From assembly GCA_900542595.1 (NCBI GenBank), contig UQOB01000043.1:1-10081 (forward strand): 10,081 nt of DNA, written 5' to 3'. The first letter of the stretch is position 1. Every line of letters starts with the position of its first letter. Made by a program: the position numbers and the translations under genes. Below the pieces are notes generated by a model. The model was not told the origin of the DNA. It saw only the letters and a program-made list of their open reading frames with translations, and searched no databases. The stretch is from an uncultured Mollicutes bacterium. GTDB taxonomy: Bacteria > Bacillota_I > Bacilli_A > RFN20 > CAG-826. This document shows positions 1 to 5,209 of this stretch, one piece after another.

Positions 1-550
1 AAAAAAAAAATAACCCCGCCGGTCCATTCTTACAGGCTTCATAAATCGGGACGATATCGTTTTGATAGCCCTCTTCAAACAGCATATCCGCTTCATCGAG
101 GACGAAATATTTAACGTTTTGGAGGGTGAAGATAGTTTTATTGATGAGAATATCTTTTAATCTCCCCGGAGTTCCAATCGCGATATGGGGCGGCAAATTC
201 TTTCCTTCTAAGTTTTGTACAATATCGGTTTCGGAGGTATAGAGCCGGCTTTTAAGTTTCGGGAAGAACTTATTAAAAGCTTGAGCAAATTCATAAGTCT
301 GCCGAGCGAGTTCTCTTGACGGACAAACGATAATCGCTTGGATTCTCGGCAACGATAAATCAATCTCATTCAAAATCGGAATGAGATAGGCATGAGTTTT
401 CCCGCTGCCGGTCGGGCTTTTCGCGACGAGGCTTTCCCCTTTTAAAGCTGCAGGTATAACCCTGAGTTGTATCGGGGTGGCTTTTTCGTAGCCCAGCTTA
501 TTTAAGGCCGCGATAAGTTCTGGTTTGATAGCTAAACTCTTGAAATTCAC
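1..550 (-). CDS. cshB: DEAD-box ATP-dependent RNA helicase, CshB-like (3' part beyond the window)
   Basis: Reading the minus strand from a GTG at 550 gives about 183 residues of a DEAD-box helicase RecA-like domain 1. It shows the Q motif (GYEKATPIQ, about residues 20-28), motif I (SPTGSGKT, about 51-58), motif Ia (PSRELA), motif Ib (TPGR) and motif II (DEAD), in the right order and spacing. Such enzymes use ATP to unwind short RNA duplexes in ribosome assembly and mRNA turnover, especially in the cold. Motif III, domain 2 and the C-terminus lie off the left edge. The assignment to CshB rather than another DEAD-box protein rests mainly on its position beside ispH and the nif3-family gene, as in Bacillus. 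The GTG start is chosen because the Q motif follows at the usual distance and a TATAAT sits just upstream. The visible part ends in a run of ten T on the coding strand, where the family's SAT motif should follow shortly. Confidence 0.88.
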   Translation of the reverse strand, partial: MNFKSLAIKPELIAALNKLGYEKATPIQLRVIPAALKGESLVAKSPTGSGKTHAYLIPILNEIDLSLPRIQAIIVCPSRELARQTYEFAQAFNKFFPKLKSRLYTSETDIVQNLEGKNLPPHIAIGTPGRLKDILINKTIFTLQNVKYFVLDEADMLFEEGYQNDIVPIYEACKNGPAGLFFF

Positions 551-585
551 GTTCCTATTATAAAGGAAAGAAGAAAAACAGACAC
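551..585 (-). promoter_or_regulatory. Promoter of the DEAD-box helicase gene, predicted leaderless
   Basis: On the minus strand a perfect -10 TATAAT lies at 562-557. A weak -35 candidate, GTGTCT (3 of 6 matches to TTGACA), lies at 585-580 with a 17-nt spacer. Counting the hexamer as -12 to -7 puts +1 at 550, the G of the GTG start codon, so the mRNA would have no 5' leader. An AGGA at 556-553 would be excluded from that transcript and is in any case only 2 nt from the GTG. The start point is inferred from spacing, not measured. Confidence 0.6.
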
Positions 586-614
586 CTAGGAGATACGCTT
601 TGTATAATTAGCCT
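579..614 (+). promoter_or_regulatory. Promoter of ispH, predicted leaderless
   Basis: A perfect TATAAT is at 603-608 and a -35 candidate CAGACA (4 of 6 matches, keeping GACA) is at 579-584, with an 18-nt spacer. Standard spacing puts +1 at 615, exactly the A of the ispH ATG. The only Shine-Dalgarno-like string nearby, AGGAGA at 588-593, is 21 nt before the ATG and lies between -35 and -10, so it would not be transcribed. The -35 overlaps that of the divergent helicase promoter at 580-585. Confidence 0.65.
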
Positions 615-1472
615 ATGGAAATTATTCTCATTCCCCCGATCGGGTTCTGTAAAGGTGTCACGATAGCGGTCGAAAAAGCCGAACAACTCCCGCATCTTTA
701 CCCTAACCGCCCTTTATATCTTTTAGGGGAGATTGTTCATAATAGTTACGTCAATGAGAAATTTAAAGCCTTAGGTTTTCATATTCTTTCTTTAGATAAT
801 CCCTTAGAAGAGATTGAGCAATTACCGAAAGATGGGGTGTTGGTATTGTCCGCTCATGGGCACCCTGAAAGCTGGGAAAAGAAAGCGAAAGAACTGGGGC
901 TCACGGTCATCGATTTAACTTGCCCCTTCGTCAACGATAACCAAACCACGGCGGTAACCCGCTTGAAAGATGGCTATAACGTTATCTATCTCGGGAAGAA
1001 AGGCCACTTAGAAGCTTTAAGTGTCCTCTCCATCAGTGACAAGATTCACCTCTTAGAAAACGATGGACCCATCCCTCTTAATTTAGGCGATAAAGTATCA
1101 TTCTTATGCCAAACCACCTTATCGGAAGATGAAATCAATCATAATTTCTTAAGAACGAAAGAAGTTTATCCCCATCTTACCTTTGACCGGGGTCGTTGCT
1201 TCTGGACGAAAGCGAAACAAGATAGCTTAAAGAATCTAAAGCTTAATGAAGAAGAGGTCATTCTTTTGATCGGGAGTCAGAATAGCAATAACGCGAAAGA
1301 GTTATTTAGCTTAATTAAGAAAAATTATCCCCGTAATCAAAGCTACATGATTGATAATGAAAAGGAGCTCGAGGAGCTCCCATATAAAGATTGGCAGAAA
1401 GTGTATATCGCGACTAGCGCGAGCACCTGTAAAGACCAAGTCGACTTAATTATCAGCTTTCTTAAAGGTTAA
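615..1472 (+). CDS. ispH: 4-hydroxy-3-methylbut-2-enyl diphosphate reductase
   Basis: IspH (LytB) is the last enzyme of the MEP isoprenoid pathway, a cytosolic iron-sulfur enzyme reducing HMBPP to IPP and DMAPP. The 285-residue protein has the three cluster cysteines C12 (GFCKGV), C103 (DLTCPFV) and C195 (GRCFW). It also has the substrate-binding histidines H42 (GEIVHN), H81 (AHGHP) and H131, the catalytic glutamate E133 (GHLEA), the QTT motif at 166-168 and GSQNSNN at 220-226. The start is secure: an in-frame TAG lies at 609-611 and the N-terminus matches the family. Sequence around the motifs is unusually diverged: HLEALS replaces the common HPEVxG, and the C-terminal SASTCK replaces GAS(T/A)P. 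The gene is alone on the plus strand, divergent from the helicase and convergent with the nif3-family gene, overlapping the latter's end by 27 nt. All catalytic residues are present, so I expect an active enzyme. Confidence 0.93.
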   Translation: MEIILIPPIGFCKGVTIAVEKAEQLPHLYPNRPLYLLGEIVHNSYVNEKFKALGFHILSLDNPLEEIEQLPKDGVLVLSAHGHPESWEKKAKELGLTVIDLTCPFVNDNQTTAVTRLKDGYNVIYLGKKGHLEALSVLSISDKIHLLENDGPIPLNLGDKVSFLCQTTLSEDEINHNFLRTKEVYPHLTFDRGRCFWTKAKQDSLKNLKLNEEEVILLIGSQNSNNAKELFSLIKKNYPRNQSYMIDNEKELEELPYKDWQKVYIATSASTCKDQVDLIISFLKG

Positions 1473-2225
1473 AGCTTCGACTTCGTGATCGAAGGGGATA
1501 ACGTTGAATGATTGGTCGATATTTAGTAGAATATTAGTCATTTTAGGAATGAATATTCTTTCGATTTCATGCGGTAAATCGAGGTAATTATACCCGTAAC
1601 GGATGATATCGCGCCTCACGTGATGTGGGCAGTCGCCGGAGAGATAGATATCCGCGCCGTTTTCCTCAGCAACTTTCCAAAGTCCACTGCCAGCTCCCCC
1701 GATGATGCCAACTGTTTTAATTTCCTTTTTTCCGTAAGGTAAAAGGTGGCTATATGACGCGTGTAATCTTTTCATCACGTAGTTTGGAACATCATAAACA
1801 CCCATCATTTCTTTTAAGCTTCCAATTCGCATGCCGGGGCAGGTCTCCACTACCTTAACGTCCACTAAACCGAGAGCCTCGCTTAAGGCGTCGTTCATCC
1901 CGTTTTTCGCATTATCAAAGTTCGTGTGGTAACTATAGACTGGGAAGCCTTGCTCAACCGTCTTGTTATAAAGTTCTTCTTTTAAGGGGTCGCTCTTAAA
2001 GACTTTCCCCTTCGTCCCAAAGATGAACGGGTGATGGGCGATGATTAAGTCGGGCTTTACTTCTAAAGCTTTCTTAAAGACTTCTTCATCATAATCTAAA
2101 GCTAAGAGAATCGTTTTAACATCCCCTTTAACTGTGATTGTTTGTTTCCCTACCCGGTCATACCATTCTTTTAATTTCTTCGGATATAACCGGCCGAGAA
2201 TCTTAATTAACTTCGCTCCATCCAT
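1446..2225 (-). CDS. Nif3-like dinuclear metal centre hexameric protein (YqfO/YbgI family)
   Basis: This 259-residue protein belongs to the Nif3 family, often annotated GTP cyclohydrolase 1 type 2 although its cellular role is unsettled. The expected metal ligands are visible: the pair H64-H65 in LIIAHHPFIF, H100 and D104 in YHTNFDNAKNGMND, and H219 with E222 in the C-terminal LPHEIE. The GIIGGAGSG segment at 173-181 is typical of the second half-domain. B. subtilis YqfO has a PII-like insert and is about 370 residues. This copy lacks it and resembles the short E. coli YbgI form (about 247 residues). The ATG at 2225 has a good Shine-Dalgarno GAAGGG at 2239-2234, 8 nt upstream. The gene begins inside trmK (19-nt overlap), is the last gene of the dnaG-rpoD cluster seen here, and its 3' end overlaps ispH. 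Confidence 0.9.
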   Translation of the reverse strand: MDGAKLIKILGRLYPKKLKEWYDRVGKQTITVKGDVKTILLALDYDEEVFKKALEVKPDLIIAHHPFIFGTKGKVFKSDPLKEELYNKTVEQGFPVYSYHTNFDNAKNGMNDALSEALGLVDVKVVETCPGMRIGSLKEMMGVYDVPNYVMKRLHASYSHLLPYGKKEIKTVGIIGGAGSGLWKVAEENGADIYLSGDCPHHVRRDIIRYGYNYLDLPHEIERIFIPKMTNILLNIDQSFNVIPFDHEVEALTFKKADN

Positions 2226-2884
2226 AAGTCTTTCCCTTCATATAGTTTTAATTCTTCTTTGATTTTCTTTATTTTATCCTGCGATAACTCTTTATTGCTC
2301 AATAAATACTCCAAAAGGTCTTTCTTCTTTTGGTAATGCTTGATAAACGCCTCATTCGGATGACTGAGATTTAAGGGGCCAAAGTATAGTTCTTCCTTGC
2401 TATACGTTTTATCCCCTCTTCCATAGAGCTCAATATCGTAATAGATATTGTCTTCAATTAGACAGGTATTCTTAATGACGATAAAACCTTTAGAAGATAA
2501 GTATTCCCTTACTTCGCCTTTCTTACTATGGGAGTCGATCAAAAGATATTTAGCGCTATTTAAGATATCTTCATGCTTTTTAAAGATCTTAATGATGGTA
2601 TCCCCGCCCATCCCTAAAAGGCATAAGAGTTCGGTGTTAAGGGACACTTCATCTAAGCCATCCGATAAAGAAAGAACAACCTCATCTTTAAAGTCTTGTT
2701 CTTCGATATTCTTCTTTAAACGAGAAAAGGGCCCTTTTTTATTTTCGATGAGGATTCCCTTTTTCACTTTCTTTAAAGAAAAAAGAAGAGCCGCTAAATA
2801 GCCGTGGTCACTCCCGACATCGGAAAAAGTATCGACGTAAGGAGCAAGATTAGCTGCGGCTTTTAGCCGTTCACTCTTCATCAT
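2207..2884 (-). CDS. trmK: tRNA (adenine(22)-N1)-methyltransferase
   Basis: TrmK (YqfN family) methylates N1 of A22 in bacterial tRNAs using S-adenosylmethionine. Numbering from a Met at 2893, the SAM-binding motif DVGSDHGYL is at 25-33, SDGL at 77-80, the family signature LGMGGD at 93-98 and IYYDIELYGRG near 150-160. A charged helical C-terminus follows, as in the Bacillus protein. Three ATGs are possible (2893, 2884, 2881). The Shine-Dalgarno GAAGGA at 2901-2896 is only 2 nt from the first, 11 nt from the second and 14 nt from the third. Family members begin close to a (M)K-S-x-RL segment, so I favour 2884; the longer form adds three residues. The gene overlaps the end of the sigma paralogue by 14 nt and the start of the nif3-family gene by 19 nt, which suggests coupled translation. 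The trmK-nif3 pairing is widely conserved in Bacillota. Confidence 0.9.
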   Translation of the reverse strand: MMKSERLKAAANLAPYVDTFSDVGSDHGYLAALLFSLKKVKKGILIENKKGPFSRLKKNIEEQDFKDEVVLSLSDGLDEVSLNTELLCLLGMGGDTIIKIFKKHEDILNSAKYLLIDSHSKKGEVREYLSSKGFIVIKNTCLIEDNIYYDIELYGRGDKTYSKEELYFGPLNLSHPNEAFIKHYQKKKDLLEYLLSNKELSQDKIKKIKEELKLYEGKDLWMERS

Positions 2885-3899
2885 CTTTGGCATTTTCCTT
2901 CATCTTCATGAGAGCCCGTTCTTTGATTTGCCTTATTCTTTCCCGGCTGACCCCATAAAGTTTACTGATATCTTGAAGCGACATCGCCTCACTTCCGGCT
3001 AAACCGAACGACTTGATGATGACGTCTTTTTCTCTCGGGCTTAAGAAGGAAAGATAGTTTTCCACTTCTTTCTTTTCGTCTTCCTGCGTCAAGCTTTGGT
3101 CTTCATCATCGTTACTCGCGACTAAGGAATAGAAATCATTCTCTTCCGGGTCTTGGCTATCGATTGGAGCATCTAAGGCGGCGGTTTCCCCGGTGGTTGA
3201 AAGGAATTTATTAACTTCGCTCGGGGACATATGGCAAGCTTTACTGATTTCTTCTAAGGTCGGTTCACGGTTCAGCTTTTGTTGAAGACTCGTCACTTGT
3301 GACATAATCTTGCTCTTTCGTTCACTGACATAAGCCGGAATTTTGAGGTTACTCTTCTGTTCACTGATGAACCGTTTGATAGCGGTCCTAATGCCAAGCG
3401 TCGCGTACGTACTGAGTTTCGTCCCTTTCTTATAATCATAGCCCTCAACCGCTTTTTGAAGCGCGACGTTCCCTTCTTGGATTAAATCAGCCAGCTGGAG
3501 GCCCGGCTGAAAATACCGGTGGGCGATCATCACCACTAACCGGAGATTGCTTTTAATCAAAAGATCTTTGGCTTTTTCGTCGCCTTTATCTTTCTTGATG
3601 GCAAGTTCCCTTTCTTCTTTCGCGGATAAAAGAGGGTATTTATTCATTTCTTTGTAATAAGAGGCTAAGGGATCACTATCTTTAAAGCGTTCCCCGTCTT
3701 CCGTTTCTTTTCCGATGAATTTATAGCCGCGTTCCCCTAAATCTTTGGTTACGAGCTCACTATCTTCATCGGATAAGTTGAAGAGGTCAAAGGCCTCGAG
3801 CAAATCATCAAAAAGAATCGTGCGACCGCTACTGGCCTTGTTTAAAAGGTAAGCGACCGCTTTATCATGGGAGGCGTTACTGTTTCCCTTAGTCATCAT
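2871..3899 (-). CDS. RNA polymerase sigma-70 family factor, diverged RpoD paralogue
   Basis: This 342-residue protein has a full sigma-70 layout. A region 1.1-like domain spans about 11-62, region 1.2 about 75-100 (DPLASYYKEM), region 2 about 112-190 (NLRLVV, DLIQEGN), region 3 about 192-235 and region 4 about 285-335 (SPREKDV, then GVSRERIRQI). It aligns with the upstream RpoD throughout but is clearly diverged. In region 2.3/2.4, L162, L168-G169, T172 and K175 stand where RpoD has F237, W243-W244, Q247 and T250. In E. coli sigma70 the equivalents are F427, W433-W434, Q437 and T440, which melt and read the -10. The -35 helix is nearly intact. The RpoD finger DDSHLGDF is replaced by an unrelated acidic segment. 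The start ATGATG overlaps the rpoD stop by 11 nt and has no Shine-Dalgarno, so translation is probably coupled to rpoD. I infer an alternative (group 2-like) sigma factor; regulon and trigger are unknown. Confidence 0.88.
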   Translation of the reverse strand: MMTKGNSNASHDKAVAYLLNKASSGRTILFDDLLEAFDLFNLSDEDSELVTKDLGERGYKFIGKETEDGERFKDSDPLASYYKEMNKYPLLSAKEERELAIKKDKGDEKAKDLLIKSNLRLVVMIAHRYFQPGLQLADLIQEGNVALQKAVEGYDYKKGTKLSTYATLGIRTAIKRFISEQKSNLKIPAYVSERKSKIMSQVTSLQQKLNREPTLEEISKACHMSPSEVNKFLSTTGETAALDAPIDSQDPEENDFYSLVASNDDEDQSLTQEDEKKEVENYLSFLSPREKDVIIKSFGLAGSEAMSLQDISKLYGVSRERIRQIKERALMKMKENAKDDEE

Positions 3900-5205
3900 A
3901 TTTTCTGGTATCTGGTCCGGTATTATAGACGGTTTCCCGGTAGTCGCCGAGCCGTTTGGCTCTTGTTGGGTGTCTTAACTTCCTAATGGCTTTCGCTTCA
4001 ATTTGCCGAATTCTTTCCCGTGTGACCCCGAATTCCCGGCCGACTTCTTCGAGGGTTCTCGGTCTATTGTCATCGAGCCCGTACCGTAAGCGAAGAACTT
4101 TTTCTTCCCGGTCAGTTAAGTCTTTCATGATTTCATAGAGTTCATCTTTTAAAAGACTCTTCGTTGTATATTCTTCCGGCGACTGGGCATCCTTATCTTC
4201 GACGAAATCCCCTAAGTGGCTATCGTCTTCTTCCCCGATCGGGGTTTCTAAACTTACTGGTTCAAGAGCGATTCTTTGAATCCGGCGGATGTCTTCCGCG
4301 GTGAGGTCACTATTGATTTTCTTAGCGATTTCTTCCGCGGTTGGTTCTCTCCCTAATTCTTGGGTGAGTTGCCGAGCGTTCCTCGTAATCTTGTTGATGG
4401 TTTCGACCATATGGACCGGAATCCGGATGGTTCTGGCTTGGTCGGCAATGGCCCGGGTGATAGCTTGCCTGATCCACCAAGTAGCATAGGTCGAGAACTT
4501 AAAGCCTTTCGTATAGTCGAACTTCTCGACCGCTTTCATGAGACCCATATTCCCTTCCTGAATGAGGTCAAGAAAATGCATGCCTCTTCCAGAATAGTGT
4601 TTCGCGATGCTGATGACTAACCGTAAGTTAGCGTTGATCAGTTTATCTTTCGCTTGTTGGCTCCCGGCTAAGATGGCTTTCGCGAGTTCGGTTTCTTCTT
4701 TCGCGGTTAAAAGTTCCACCTTCCCGATTTCTTTTAAGTACATCTTGACGGAGTCGTTGACTTTCACCTCACCGCTTTGGAGGTTGGTGAATTCTTCTAA
4801 GTTATCGGGAACATCTTCTTTATGTTCATCGTCACTATCGAATTCATCTTCTAATTCTTCTTGTTGGGCTTTATTTAAATCTTCTTCCGTAAGCTCGATA
4901 TCGTCTAAGTTTTGGTTATCCTTTTCGTTTTCGAGTTCCGCGGATCTGACTTCAATCCCCTTCTTTTGGAAGAATTCAATGAGTTCTTCCATCGTTTCAT
5001 CTTCTAAAACGAGGTTACTCACCGCGTCCATCAAGTCTTCTTGATAGATAAAACCATCTTGTTGCCCTTTCTTTAAGAAGGTTTTCTTGACTTGATTTAA
5101 AATCTGAAGTCCTTGGTCTTCATCATCATCGACAAATTCTTCATCGAGATTCTCTTCCTCTTTGACTTCTTCTTCCTTCTTCTCAACTTTCTTTTTGCTC
5201 GCCAT
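3889..5205 (-). CDS. rpoD: Primary RNA polymerase sigma factor (SigA/RpoD)
   Basis: The housekeeping sigma factor recruits RNA polymerase core to -10/-35 promoters. The 438-residue protein has a Lys/Glu/Asp-rich N-terminus (1-30), a region 1.1-like domain (about 33-86), an acidic linker (about 100-135) and region 1.2 (about 150-175). Region 2 (about 188-262) carries STYATWWIRQAITRAIADQ with W243-W244, Q247 and T250. Region 3 includes the finger DDSHLGDF (327-334). Region 4.2 is TLEEVGREFGVTRERIRQIEAKAIRKLRHP (quoted by ends: TLEEV at 384, RHP at 411-413). The match to primary sigma factors is near textbook. Beyond the usual end (RAKRLGDY) it carries about 17 extra residues, and their DNA holds a TATAAT and the start of the sigma paralogue. 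The ATG at 5205 has AAAGGG at 5218-5213, 7 nt upstream, inside the end of dnaG; only 4 nt separate the two genes. The dnaG-rpoD pair is the core of the macromolecular synthesis operon. Confidence 0.97.
   Translation of the reverse strand: MASKKKVEKKEEEVKEEENLDEEFVDDDEDQGLQILNQVKKTFLKKGQQDGFIYQEDLMDAVSNLVLEDETMEELIEFFQKKGIEVRSAELENEKDNQNLDDIELTEEDLNKAQQEELEDEFDSDDEHKEDVPDNLEEFTNLQSGEVKVNDSVKMYLKEIGKVELLTAKEETELAKAILAGSQQAKDKLINANLRLVISIAKHYSGRGMHFLDLIQEGNMGLMKAVEKFDYTKGFKFSTYATWWIRQAITRAIADQARTIRIPVHMVETINKITRNARQLTQELGREPTAEEIAKKINSDLTAEDIRRIQRIALEPVSLETPIGEEDDSHLGDFVEDKDAQSPEEYTTKSLLKDELYEIMKDLTDREEKVLRLRYGLDDNRPRTLEEVGREFGVTRERIRQIEAKAIRKLRHPTRAKRLGDYRETVYNTGPDTRKYDD
3922..3950 (-). promoter_or_regulatory. 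Possible internal promoter for the sigma paralogue, within the rpoD 3' end
   Basis: A perfect -10 hexamer TATAAT at 3927-3922 (minus strand) is formed by the Tyr427-Asn428 codons of rpoD. At a 17-nt spacer the -35 position (3950-3945) reads TCGGCG, only 3 of 6 matches, and there is no extended -10 TGn. Transcription would start near 3915, 16 nt ahead of the paralogue's ATG. TATAAT also occurs by chance inside the nif3-family gene, so this is weak evidence. It is listed because its placement would let the paralogue be expressed apart from rpoD. Confidence 0.25.
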
Positions 5206-5209
5206 ACTA

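Noticed and set aside
588..593. AGGAGA as the ispH Shine-Dalgarno
   Set aside because: It is 21 nt from the ATG, too far for initiation, and lies between the -35 and -10 elements.
1455..1494. Hairpins at the ispH/nif3 convergence as a bidirectional terminator
   Set aside because: Stems are only 6 bp, one is AT-rich, and neither is followed by a T-run on either strand; both lie in coding sequence.
1588..1593. TATAAT on the minus strand inside the nif3-family gene
   Set aside because: No suitable -35 was sought successfully and no gene starts nearby downstream; a chance hexamer at about the rate expected in an AT-rich 10 kb.
2448..2801. Plus-strand open frame of 117 codons opposite trmK
   Set aside because: Antisense to a clear methyltransferase, low-complexity composition, no recognisable domain.
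2871..2873. TGA stop of the sigma paralogue as a Trp codon (Mycoplasma code)
   Set aside because: Visible Trp codons, including the RpoD W243-W244 pair, are TGG, and glyS also ends in TGA; reading through here would add only a few residues before TAA.
4607..5044. Plus-strand open frame of 145 codons, Ser- and Phe-rich, opposite rpoD
   Set aside because: It is the complement of the Glu/Asp-rich N-terminal part of RpoD (GAA/GAT read backward give Phe, Ser and Ile). There is no family signature.
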